Positions 1 through 12,000 of a stretch of 64,000 nucleotides of DNA are shown piece after piece. The position numbers were made by a program, and so were the translations under genes. Source of the stretch: Panonychus citri (taxonomy: Eukaryota; Arthropoda; Arachnida; Trombidiformes; Tetranychidae). How positions within the stretch are numbered: the stretch's first letter is position 1; every line of letters begins with the position of its first letter. The stretch spans positions 186,001-250,000 of the forward strand of contig NW_026515407.1 in assembly GCF_014898815.1 (NCBI RefSeq), given 5' to 3'. The notes beneath the pieces were generated by a model, which worked only from the letters and a program-made list of their open reading frames with translations, made no database searches and was not told where the DNA came from.

Positions 1-83
1 CGATCATAGTTAACTCAATGATTACATTATTATTCATTACATTAATCAATTTGGAATGAAAATCGTTCACATGAACAACTTAC

Positions 84-139
84 CAGGTTTTACCAGCGCC
101 ACTGTGTCCAATAGCAGTTATCTTGATATCTTTGCTCAT
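84..139 (-). CDS. Rho-like small GTPase, first coding exon only
   Basis: A 56-nt exon starts at the ATG at 139 and stops at a GTAAGT donor (78-83). It gives 18 residues plus two bases of the next codon. The peptide begins MSKDIKITAIGHSGAGKT, and the split codon starts TG, so Cys is likely next, as in the GKTC of Rho proteins. IKIT followed by a GxxxxGKT P-loop is the start of the Ras/Rho fold, so this should be a membrane-associated GTP-binding switch. The P-loop is unusual: the position matching Rho/Ras Gly12 is Ser. Classical members with changes there, such as RhoH and Rnd, hydrolyse GTP poorly. The rest of the gene lies beyond the left edge of the window. Assignment to the Rho branch is an inference from 18 residues; other P-loop GTPases remain possible. 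Confidence 0.6.
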
Positions 140-2055
140 TATCGGCTATTTGAAAATCACAATTAGATGACAACAATTATTAATTAAAACAAAGATTTTA
201 GAATGAGACGAATAAGAAATATTTTCCAAAAAAAACGCTGAACTTTTAAATTTGATGACAATTGTATTAATGGCCAACACCAGTTACTGATCAATAATCT
301 TTCTTGGAGGTAGATTAACTTCCACAAGGACCAAGGACTCCACCTTAAGGCCTTTTTTGCACTTCATTAGTCCGACCCCTGGAACCACTTAAGTTAAAGT
401 GTCACCATTATGATAACTGCAATAGATTTAAAGCAAATCTTGGGGCCAACTGTTGGAATCAGTTGGAAATTTGCACAGATGATTGTGTTTTTGCTTCAAA
501 TTGATCCAAATTAGAATTGATTTTAAATATTTACAAAGAAAATCTTTTTTTTGATAAAATAGTAAAGATATAAAGCTTTTTACAGTTTGATTTTTTGTTG
601 AAAGTTGAATCTTTCTCAATTATCGGCCGAGAGTTAATCTAATTAACATGGGAAACAAACGATTATCAGCTGAATTACTTAGAGATCAAATCATCTTCCT
701 ATTTCTCAACTTCTTGGACAAAATTAATCGGCGCAAAAATAATGGAATCAAGTAAATCCTTGGTTCCAAAAAAACAAACAAAAAGATGAGCTAAAATGTA
801 TCATAAGAAAAGAGAGATGAGAGATGCATCTTCCTTTGTAATAAGATAGAGATGAGAGAGAGACAACAAGAAGGAGAAAGTCTTAATTGAAAGTCAACCG
901 GATTTACCTTTTCCATTTGACCTTGTAAACCGGTAACCGGTAATGTGGATAAACTTTGAGATGGTGGGAGGCGAGTGATGACCCATCCTTTTTTATACGT
1001 ACCTGTGTATAAATAATTCACTTTCCCTTATCCTCTACCTTGATAGACTTAAATTAGTTGATCAAATTAAATCTACATCGGTTCAACTTCCTATTTATCT
1101 TTGTTTATTTATCGTATGTAAGTAAATCAAATGATATTTACCTTTACTTGTTTTAATCTATTAATTAGATAAAATTATTTTTCTAATTATGATACATAAC
1201 CTAATTAATTAAGACTTTTTCTCTTGATTGAATATTACAGGTATTGTATCTTCATCTCTGTGTGTGTTTCCAAACCATATAATCAACTGTTTAGAAAGAA
1301 AAAAGCTAATGGCTAATTAATGGTAACCTGTTAACTCAAATACTGTACTAATATTAATTGTTTTATATCTTTCACCTTGTTGATTGTTATCAGGTTAAAT
1401 TAGCTCATGGACCTTCCTCATCAATTTTTGCCTAATAAATTGTTAATCACAGTAATTTGTAGTAAATTAATTGATCATCGGATTAAAACAAGTAACCTTA
1501 CCTTTGGAAAACAGATAATCCTTGGCACGATTAAATTGAACATCATTTGGATTAGAAGGATAAATGGATAAGAGACACAATTAAGATGGAAAATCCGTTA
1601 ATTAGGTAAAATGATTAATAGAAACAGTTTTCACTTTGAACAACAATTTTATGTCAATTTTATGTCAAGAAGAACAAAAAAGAAAATTAGACAGAGAAGA
1701 AGAAAGAGAAGAAAAGAAAAGGAGGGAAAAGAACAAATAAATTTGTGACTCATTCGGTTATTTGATGTTTTTCTTTGTCTTTGATTACATTTTCTTTCTA
1801 ATTTTCGTTGAAAATTAACTTAATTCTTTCTTTTTTTAATTGTTTAGTGACCATAGATTAGATTCTTTCTGTTGACCATCACAATTTCTTTAATCAATTA
1901 GTTGGATAATTTGTTGATCTTCAGTTACAATTGGTAAGTTTTTTATTTCTCTGGTTAATTTGTTTTCCTTTTCTTTGTTTTATTTTTTTTTGCTGAATTT
2001 CCTTCATAATAATTTCTTGTTGATGTTTGGTTATTTTGTTTGTTCTTTTTGGTGT
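140..2055. other. Intergenic, AT-rich
   Basis: This is the 5' flank of the GTPase exon and the 3' flank of the filamin-like gene. I see no convincing gene. Two short stretches stand out and are treated as findings: a GC-richer open frame on the minus strand (284-388) and a 35-codon ATG-to-stop ORF on the plus strand (648-755). Otherwise it is AT-rich sequence with a purine-rich tract near 1670-1730. Confidence 0.5.
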
Positions 2056-2634
2056 TTAGGTAACTTTGATTTGGAACGGAGAACCGGGAACATGAATCTC
2101 TTGGAACTTGAGATGAAGCTTATAGTTACCGGGTTGGGTTGGTTTGTATTGAAGAATCAAAATGCCTCCTGAAGTGTTTTTGAAATTGATTTCCGGTTTA
2201 GCAGGACCTTCCATGGAAACATTAAGTCCACCAATGATTCCTGACTCCTTTGTATCCACCACAATCTCATTGGTTACATGAGTTTTACCATCTTTCAATG
2301 CGGCACCAGAGCACTTTATCTTTCCAACCTGTTGTTTGGCCAATTCTTCACCTCCAGTTATTTTACACAGAAAAGGTGAACCAGCGATTTCTTTATCCTC
2401 ATAACGTACATAGATTTTATAATTTCCTGGAAGCTTTGGTGTCCAAGTACATTCAACGGTACCATCTTTGTTGGTCACAAATTTGATCTCAGGTTTTGAC
2501 GGACCCTCGAAAGCAACGGAACAAGAGGCAGGATTAAATTTCGTTGATCCAGGAGGTGAAAGAATGGTAAATTTACAGGGTTCACCTGCTTTACCTGAAG
2601 AAAGACCAGGACCATTGGCAAGAATTGAAGACAT
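2056..2634 (-). CDS. Two-repeat filamin-type protein
   Basis: A single-exon ORF of 192 residues runs from ATG 2634 to a TAA at 2056-2058. It contains two filamin/ABP280 immunoglobulin-like repeats, roughly residues 7-93 and 100-192. Each carries the family signature: a G-P-S/A-K-P-E-I-x-F segment, then PG-N-Y-K and ending in GSPF. Full filamins have an actin-binding CH pair and up to 24 repeats. Here there is no CH domain and nothing upstream in frame, so this is either a stand-alone small protein or a detached piece of a filamin gene. Such repeats bind integrin tails and other short beta strands, so a cytoplasmic adaptor role is plausible. No frameshifts or internal stops are present. The 5' flank is purine-rich and holds a long GA repeat. 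Confidence 0.8.
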   Translation of the reverse strand: MSSILANGPGLSSGKAGEPCKFTILSPPGSTKFNPASCSVAFEGPSKPEIKFVTNKDGTVECTWTPKLPGNYKIYVRYEDKEIAGSPFLCKITGGEELAKQQVGKIKCSGAALKDGKTHVTNEIVVDTKESGIIGGLNVSMEGPAKPEINFKNTSGGILILQYKPTQPGNYKLHLKFQEIHVPGSPFQIKVT

Positions 2635-3067
2635 GATTCTTATATAATCCTATTTGAAGAAACTTAACACAACTTTTGAAAGGAACGAAGTGTCCGACTA
2701 AGAGAACGAGTGAAAAAAAACCTCAAGCGAAGAGATGAGACTCAACTGGAAAACTCGAAGAAAGATGATGAGAAAACAAAACTTATCCTTAAAGAAACAA
2801 GTGAATATTTCTTATTGAGGATGACGATAAGTATTCTATTTTTTGATGGAAAGTGCGTACAAACGGTGGGTTCATAATATTTTCAGAAGTGAGGGTGGGA
2901 AAGATGAGGAGGGAAGAAAGAGAGAGGTAATGAGTCTATGGAGTTATGCGACGATGGATGAATAAGGTGTAGGGGTTTCTACATGTTCTGTAAAAAAGTA
3001 GCAAAGTTTACGAAGTATTAATGATGTAATGTATGTCACATAGTAGCGAATTCATGAGAGAGATAAA

Positions 3068-3110
<43 letters not shown>
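3068..3110. repeat. (GA)n microsatellite
   Basis: Nearly pure GA dinucleotide run with two AA interruptions, in the 5' flank of the filamin-like gene. GA arrays recur through the window, including near 5840, 6720, 15165, 29720, 40560 and 51485. Confidence 0.95.
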
Positions 3111-3113
<3 letters not shown>

Positions 3114-4425
3114 TCTCTTGCCTCGGAAAGTTTCGGTGGTTTTTTATCTTTAGCAAGTTTCATGAAAAGAGAGTTGATGCCTGTGAAGATGATTTGAAGA
3201 GAAGGGGTGAAATTCGAGGGATGGAAATTATTTTAGGATATTTTGAACTTGTTCCCAAAAGTCTATTTATTGACATGAGTGGGAATCAAATGTAAATAGG
3301 GAATCGTTCCAAGAAGATAAAAGTGTACGATGCTAATGAAACAAGTGAGAGTAGAAGATGATGCGGATGATGAGAAAATGGTGATATTAGTGTAGAGAAG
3401 GAGGAGGAAGAAGATACTTAGAGGGTGGAAAAAAGAACACAGTTGATTATGATTGCAATTCTAACTAATTACGTTTAAATTTGAAAACATACGAATAATT
3501 TCACTCTGATTTTCCACTGAATTTCTTTAAAGAAACTTATATTTTTCTTCTCTCTCTTTTCTTTCTTTCCTTTCTTTTCAGATTATCGTTTATTTTTGAT
3601 CGACTGGTTGATGATCGGGTATATTTACAACTTGGCCCAGACTCTAAATTAACTTACAGAATAATGAGAGAGATGAAAAAAAGGATGAGGAAGATGGCGA
3701 AATAAGAAGGGGAAGACAACGATGGAGATAAAAGATGATAAGATGATGATGTGAAGATGAGGAGAGGTAAAAATGGTTTGATTAATTGGGAACCTTAAAA
3801 AGTGCTGCTCATCAGTAAACAAAATAACTTTGGAACCAATTTTACTTTCTCTTTGCTGTTATCTATTTATTTTCACGATGAATGAACAAGCAAAACCAAA
3901 AATAATCAACAATATGAAAAAAGTGATATTAATAACATCTATTCATTAATAATAATCCGACAATACTTGTTATCAATGTGATGGATTGATTTAAGTACTG
4001 AATTAGTTAAATCTGATACTTAACCAAAATTGGGTTTCCCTAACTCGAGCTAATCAAGTGATGATCACGATATTTTATTGCTAATTGTTGTTAATGTACA
4101 ATGATTATCGATATGTTATCATATACACAAAGTATTAATATTCAAATGAATACCTGATGATAAACTTTAACAATAAGTAAACAATTAAGCGAAAGTAACA
4201 ATAGAAACAAAGTTAAGAAAAATATCACAATCCCTAAAATTAACTGGATCAATTAATCTAGATACCAACTAATTAACCCTCAACTAATATAAATTAGTTT
4301 ACTAATGATTAACATTTTCTAACATATCGATTCCCTGTGTGAGTTAATTGTTTCACGAATCCAAGCCAACAATAAATGATTTCATTGAATTAGACAAACA
4401 TAATATTAGCTAAGTTTTGTATCAT

Positions 4426-4451
4426 TCATCATCATCATCATCATCATCATC
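4426..4451. repeat. (CAT)n microsatellite
   Basis: About eight CAT units followed by imperfect CTT/CAT/GAT triplets up to about 4490. Non-coding context. Confidence 0.9.
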
Positions 4452-6933
4452 TTCATCTTGATCATCTTAAACCTCATCTTCATCTTCAATCAGATTGAGT
4501 TACCATGAAAACTATTACTTGAAATAGAGTCTGAGTTTGAGCTTCAGAGGAAAATACCATGGGACAAACAGATTATTTGGAGCAATAAGAAATGAATCGA
4601 GATGATTAACAATTAAGATTCACTTTTTTCCAACAAAAATTAAATCGTGGGTTTAATTTATTAATAACATCAATAAACAACCGCAAGTAATTAAACGTGT
4701 TAATTGTTGAATTTTAACTTGATTGATCACATTGTAGAGTTGAAAAAAATTGCTTCTCCATGGAGACGAGAGACAATTATCTTGATTGTGTTAAATTGTG
4801 GAAAAACAATTTAATGTTTTCAAAGAAATACTTTGATTTTTTAGTTGCAATCAATTTTCATCTGAAACATTTAACACATTGATTATAAATCGCTGATTAA
4901 TTGTAGTTATTACAACTATTAATAAATTGTTTACTATTATTTTCTTCCTTCAAAGTTAAATTGTTTCCTCTCAATGATCAATTGAATCTATGGTTTATGT
5001 TAAATAATTAAACTCCAAATGTAGTTTATCAATAATCAGCTTTTTAAATCAACTTATTGTATCTTTAAATTTAATTGTTCTCCTTGATTGTTGGCTGATT
5101 TAATTAAGCAACTTTTTCAAACCTGAAACAAAACAAAAAATAAAGATTAGATTGTTTAATTATTGGATTAAATCGTTAAATTAAAAACACGTACAAACCT
5201 TTAAATTGCCTAACATTAACTTCACTCTAATCAAATAATAATTTCATATTAACTATTGATTGTTTAACAGAAAATTCAATAATTATCTTAATTGCTGGAG
5301 ATTTTGTTTGTCTTAATCGAGAGTCTCAATTGTAAAACAATCAAATATTGAACCACTTTTAAATTAACGATAAATAAATTAAAGATGTAGTGATGATACA
5401 AATTAATCAACAAGTAGATAATAATAATAAGCGAGTGATTAATTGTCGCGATCAAATTGATTGTTATAAGGAAAGAACGTGAAAATTTGTTATGAATAAG
5501 ATGAATCCAAATCAATGACAAAAAAGTTGATCAATTGGACTTTTTTTTAGTGAAATCGGAATAACTAAAAACATGATGATGACAATTCATTGTTTTCAGA
5601 AAGATATAAGAGAGAGAGAGAAAGAGAAAGAGAAAGGCAAGATGATAAAGAGAGAAGATGATAAAGATGATGAGAGAGAGCGAAAAGTAAAATGAATAGT
5701 GTAAGTGGACTGTGGCTAAGTACTGGTTGTATAAATTAGAAGTTAATTAAATTGCTCTCAAATTGATGGTGTTATTATTTAACATCAGATGTTGATCCAA
5801 GTAAAAATTGGAAATTATAATTCTGGACTGTGGTCAAGATTGAGAGAGAGAGAGAGAGAGAAAAGGAGGGAAGGAGTTGATCTCATATGTTGTATTTTTG
5901 TTTGTCTTTTTTTTCAAATGAGTGACAAGTTGATTGGAAACGATTGTTACTAAATGTTTACGAATCGAAAGGTAGAAGGAGCAAAAAGGCTGATTGATGA
6001 TAATTAATGTGTGAGTTTGTGTGTAAATGTGATGATGATGATTGGAGATTAACGGGATGGAAGGAGGAAGAACTAGGAAAGATAAAAAAAGAGAAAAAGA
6101 AAGAAGAAAAAAATGGAATCATTAACCGTAATCATTGTCAATGTAATGCCAATGTTAACTTTTTCTTTCTTTGTCTTTTATCTTGATTGTTTTGCTTTTG
6201 CAACACGACAATTGATTTACAGTTAACTTATAGTTGGTGTACGTGTGTGAGTGTGGATGGTGATGGAAGGAGGAGGCATTCAAATTGACCAGAGAGCAAA
6301 AGAGGATGCATGTTGTTAGTCGGTCATCTAATTGCGATCAAGGTAATTAATTAGTTTTCTAATCGAAAGGTAAAACGCTTAATAAATTGGACTAAAAAAG
6401 AGCAAAGCTTCAGGTATATTGAGGAGAAAACAGAGAAAAGGGAAAAGCTGATTAATTGATTATTTGCGATTTGATGAGTGTGTGTGATTGTGGTTGTGGT
6501 TGTATGTTAATGTTAATTGTTATATTATATTATTGAGAGCTCTGCTTTCTACAATTAGTTCTGACAGAAAATTGATCATTGTCCTGAAGTTTTGGTTCTC
6601 AAGCGATCCCAGTGATCAAACCTTGATTAATGCTCATCGAACGTTGATTAAAACGAAGGAAGAGAAAGAAAGAGAAAAGAAGCTGACAAGAAGATGTAAG
6701 AAATAGTATTTTAAGAGGAGAGAGAGTAAAAGAGAGAGAGAGAGAGATGAAAGAAAGAGGATAAAATGTGATGGTGGTTTTTGTTTGTTGAGTGGTTGGT
6801 GGTTGTGTGATGGAGGTTTGTTGTTGATTTGCTTTAGTGTGAATTGTGTATGTTTTTTGTATTTTTTTGTATTTGTTTTGTTGGTTTTGTTAAGTGTCTA
6901 AAGTAATGGGATGAATTTATTTATTTAAATGAT

Positions 6934-7959
6934 TTAATCGTCTTCATCTTCCTCGTCGTCGTCATCTCCATCATCGTTGCCATCATTACCACCCTGGTTA
7001 CTTTCACCGGCATCACCATCTTCCTCATCATAATCTCCGTCACCGGGTCCCAAATCGTCTTCGCTACCCTCGTCATCTTCATCATCTTCATCATCGTCTA
7101 GGACATCATTTGAAACTAAAAAGTAAAAATGAGAGAAAAAATCATTAGATGACAATCAATGTTCAAACAAAATAATCACATAAATCAATCAAAGTTTAAA
7201 AATAATATCGGCCAATTAATAAAAAAATTTTCAATGAACTTCAAAATTGAACCACTCATTCAATTTAAACATCAACACCAATTAATAATCACAATATTAA
7301 TTACTAAAACCATATCCTAAAAAGTTTTCTTGGATACAGATAGTTAATGGATAACAATTACATTTTAATTGATAACCTTACCCTGACACTAATTAAAGTC
7401 ATATAATTTACACTTTTGATTGACATGATTGGTTAATCAGAGTAAATTTTGCTCAGGTCTTAGGTGGGAAAATAAATCATCTATTATTATTGTGATAATT
7501 ATTAATGATAATTTACTTAAACAGAGCACCGAAACCTTAACCCAGAAATCAGAAGAGTTAATTAAGAGATTATAATAATTAATAATTGGTGACTTAAACG
7601 ATTGATAAATTGTTGATCAAAGATACATTATTATATAAATATTGTTAATTGGATACCAATTTATGGAGCAATTGATAAAACTGAATCAATAATTAACCTT
7701 CTTGGGAGGATGAAGCAAAAAAAAAGATATCAAAGGTTTACCGTTATATTGATTGAGGCCTAATCATTGGATAGACACAAACGATTAACCATGAAAATAA
7801 AGGATAAATAATTTATACTAAATTCAAATCAAAATTCAACAATCAGTTGTAATCGTGTTCGAGTCAACATTTTCATCCACTGAGAAAATGATAGAAAAGG
7901 TTAATTATGATACAATTAAACTTACGCAGAGCTGAAACAATTACGAACACAAAACTTAA
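6934..7959 (-). CDS. Acidic, possibly secreted protein (partial model)
   Basis: The terminal exon (6934-7115) encodes 60 codons including the stop and starts after a TTTTTAG acceptor. Its peptide is almost entirely Asp, Glu and Gly, with runs such as DDDEDDEDDEGSEDD and DDGDDDDEEDEDD at the end. A 34-nt mini-exon upstream (7926-7959) is bounded by TTTATCAG and GTAAGT. It matches the terminal exon in phase (1 nt + 2 nt) and encodes LSFVFVIVSAL, which looks like the hydrophobic core of a signal peptide. The exon with the start codon was not found; it must end in phase 0 above 7960. If the model is right, this is a small secreted polyanionic protein that might bind calcium or basic partners. I do not recognise the family. 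The mini-exon link is inference; the acidic exon itself is clear. Confidence 0.45.
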
Positions 7960-9074
7960 CTGATAAAGACATTAAATTGATGATGAGATATTAGCAACAA
8001 TTAATTTAAACGAGAAAATTTTATCTACATTGTCAATGATTGTAAACTCATTGTTGTCATTCATTTAATTGTGAGTACTAAACTAATAATAAGTAACAAA
8101 AAACTTTAAATCTCAATCACCAGGCTAGTAAATATCCAAAAAAATGCTTCCTGATTAAATTCATCAACACTTAGAGATGAACTTTTTTTTAATTAATTAA
8201 GTCAAAAAAATCATATGATGAACTCTGTCAAAGGGAAATCTATGGAACAATCAACTAATTATCAAGAATAATAAAGGTTCCTTGTTACTTTGTCCTGTTC
8301 CTTGTCTTTTCATTTGTGTATCAAGATGAAAGATCTAAATGTTTGACGTAATTGTAATGACTCTCAAATGATCCACATTTGCAACTTTATATTAACACGT
8401 AAAGCGAAAAGTGTATGTAAATGTTGATAGTAATTGAGATAAAGGAGGTTTTCTCGTCCTATTGGAAAATCATTTGTCTTTATCGATCTTCCTCCTTTTC
8501 TCTCTCACTCTATTAATTCAATAGAAAATCATTTAATTGATATTGGCCCACTAATTGATTGGTGTAACTTGTTAATTGATGCTCTCTCAATCTCTTCTTC
8601 ATCTTTCATCAACATGTTATCTCATGAATGAAGAAAATTGATATCACACTAAACACCATAGTTATTCATGAGAATCTCTCTCACTTTTTCTTTGTAATAT
8701 TCTCAATTGTTTCTCCCTCGCCTTTCTCCCTCTCTTTCTCACTGGCAAATGATCATAAAAAAGCAAACTCATGACGCTTATTTAAAGGCTTCTTAAGAAC
8801 TAACCATCAAAGTAACACATTGATACTTTTGCTGTTTAATCATCAACATTAACCACTAATTAACAGTATAATTGTGGATAACAAAACATCAAACACTTTA
8901 CATCGGTGATATTGTGCCAATCGGAAAAAAACATTTCAATTATCAAACGAATGTATTGAAATAAAAAAAGAAGAAAAATTCAACAAGTTTCAAGTTCTAC
9001 TCTTTTTTCCAATAAAAATCTAAATCAATTCTTTTCTTGGATAAAATTCGATATTCAACAGAGTTGTACTGAAA
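7960..9074. other. Divergent intergenic region
   Basis: This lies between the minus-strand acidic-protein gene and the plus-strand ABCC transporter, so it probably contains both promoters and the missing first exon of the acidic gene. It is AT-rich, with TC-rich tracts near 8490-8520 and 8690-8745. No ORF of note. Confidence 0.45.
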
Positions 9075-12000
9075 ATGGTTCGGCTTCGGTCGATTATTTA
9101 TAAAAAATCATCCTACGAACAAGCGAATGTTTTTTCGAAATTCGCTTTTTGGTAAGTTTTCGAATAAAGAAACATTTTCCTCAGTCAAATTCTAAGTGAA
9201 AACCTTTGTTTCTCTCAGGTGGTTGGTTAAATTTTTCGTCGAGTTTCAAGACAAGAAGCTCAAGACTAGTGATTTGGAGAAATGTCCAAAAAACGAGGAA
9301 TCAGAGCGAATCGGAGATACTCTTGAAAGGTAAGAATTCAATTTCTTTTTTTCTTCATGTCCAAAAAAAAGATTCGCCCCTGCAAGTAGCTAAAGAGAAA
9401 CTTGTTGATTTGATGTTGTGTCGAAAAATTATATCTATGTTATACTTCGCGTTCCACAAACTTAGGAAGTGGAACGAAGAGCTTCGTCGAGCCAAAGAAA
9501 GTGGGCGAGAACCAAGGCTTGGGTTCGCTATTACAAGAACATTCGGTCTTCGTTATTCATTTACCTTCATCCTTCTCGCTTTCTCGGTAAGTTAAACAAT
9601 TTCAATTTCTACCATCAACCTAATCGATTGCAAGGATAACAATTGAAATGTAAAGTTAATTATTGAGGTTAAATTCGTTGCGTTAATGAATCAAAACTTC
9701 AAACAAACAAACAAAAATCAGAAATTGAATAAATTCCGAATCCCGATATTATCAACACGTGATAATTGCAAGGGTTTGATGTTAATATGATTATGAAAAA
9801 AATCATTAATCATCACAAAGTATCAATCAAATGTTTCAATTTTTTATGATAATCAGACACTATTAAAAAAAGGTTAATATATCATTGCCATGGTCAGTAT
9901 AATAAATGATTAATTCAACACCAGATTAGTTAGTAAATTGTAATTCAATTGCTAACATCAAAATAATTACTTTTGATAAAATCAACAATTAGATAGGTAC
10001 GAGTTATTAATATCTTTAGGGTGAAGTAACAGTATTAGACTTACAAATAGAGACTAATTTAAAGTAACAATTAACAGGTGAATCGGTTTAATTGACAGCT
10101 AATCATTCAATTGAAAATAATAGTAATAAAATAAAAGCTAATTGTTATAATAAATATAATAGCAGATAATGTTGATTAAATAATAATAACTAGACTCTTA
10201 ATTAGTATAAAAAAGTAACAATTAAATCAAAGGTATTATAAAATAATCAAGTAATCATTGCAAAAGTAAAAGATATCAGATGAAAAAAACTAGAGTTTAA
10301 CAACAAATAACTTTGAGTATTATAATAAAATCAAACAATCAAGAATTAATTAATCAAAAATAGATAGATAATCAACTAGTAAAATAATTAACATTAATTG
10401 TGATAAGAGCGAAATCATAACTCGAAAAAAAAAGTCTTATTAAATATTTGGTTTCTATCTGTAGAATGGAAAAGATGAGAAATTAATTAGTAAATTGATC
10501 AAAATTAATCGGTTGCATGTTAATGTAAAAAGAAACGTGTTTACTCAAATTAATCAACTAATTAACTGATCAATTTTACTACTATTTTCCTTTAATTAAC
10601 CAACAGACAGCCTGCAGTATAATTCAAACACTTTGCATGGGAAGTTTGATCAATGATGTTTACACCTTGACCCTTCACGATATAAAACCTGACCTGGTCA
10701 AGAGACGCATCTACGCAGCGGGAGTCGGGGTCATTTTAACCCAATTTTTGGGATCATTTGTACAAAATTTGTATCTTTTCTTGGCACGTAAATTTGGTAT
10801 CGCTGTTAGGGTTGCATGTTCGGTTCTCATTTATCGGAAATCAATTCGATTGTCCCAAAAAGCATTAGGACAAACAACCGTAGGTCAAATTGTCAACCTT
10901 CTCACAAATGATATTACTCGATTCGACTTTGCATCAGAATATCCTTTCTACTTGATTGTTGCGCCCATTCAAGCGCTCGTTTGTATCTACATCATGTGGC
11001 CTTTACTTGGTGTCTCGACGGTTGTAGGTTTGGCTGTTTTCCTTTTCTATGTTCCCTTTCAATCAATTATGGGTCATGCTTTTGCTAAACTACGTTTATG
11101 GGGAGCTCTTCGTATGGATGAACGTATTAGATTGATGAACGAGTTTATTCCCGCCATGAGAGTAATCAAAATGTACGCATGGGAAAAATCATTCGCAGGA
11201 TTAGTTGATAGAGCTCGAAGACGTGAGATCAATTGTGTTCGATGCGCTGCTTTTCTTAGAGGTTTGAACCTTGGTCTTGGTACTGTGGCAGAAAAATTGA
11301 TCATGTTCGTTACACTGGTTACATTTGTACTTCTTGGTAATCGACTAACCGCTGAAACAGTTTTCGTCTCGATGGCATTAATCAGACAATTACAACAATC
11401 GATCACTGTTTTCATACCTGCAGCTATTACCATGGGTTGTGAATCTTGGATTACAATTGGAAGGTTAAACAAATTTCTACTTCTACCTGAACGTGAATCA
11501 CCTGAATCATCAATTGGACGATCAGTTTGCTCAACTAAAGAAACAAAACTATCTTTCGATAAAGTATCGGCAAGTTGGAAAGACTCAAAGGATGAATTAT
11601 GCTTGAACAATATCTCATTCGAGGTTAGTAGAGGTCAATTAATGGCCATTGTTGGAACTGTTGGCTCAGGTAAATCATCTTTACTTATGGCAATTTTGGG
11701 TGAGATTGGAATTGTCTCTGGTAAAGCTGAAGTTAAAGGCAATATGTCATTTGCTTGTCAACAATCATGGATTTTTGAAGGTAAGATATTCAAAAGAAAA
11801 TAGATCAACAAAAGATCACAATTAATAAATCATTCCTTTCAATCAACAACTTTAGGTTCAGTTAAAGAAAACATATTATTTGGTCGAGCATATGAAGAGG
11901 AAAGATATAAACGAGTTATCGAAGTTGCCGCTCTGGAACGTGATCTGTCCATTTTACCGTTGGGTGATGAGACACTGGTTGGTGATAAGGGTACATCTTT

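Larger units (their letters stand above)
2635..6933. other. Long intergenic stretch rich in simple repeats
   Basis: About 4.3 kb without a supportable gene on either strand. It holds GA-type microsatellites (3068-3110, about 5605-5635, 5840-5862, 6716-6748), a CAT run at 4426-4451 and AT-rich filler. The part next to 2634 is presumably promoter and 5' UTR of the filamin-like gene. The part above 6480 is probably the 3' UTR of the acidic-protein gene. The ORFs seen here are short and low-complexity, and none shows splice-consistent extension. Confidence 0.5.

Noticed and set aside
11074..11610. Long minus-strand ORF opposite the ABCC gene
   Set aside because: Antisense shadow of ABCC exon 4; no family features.
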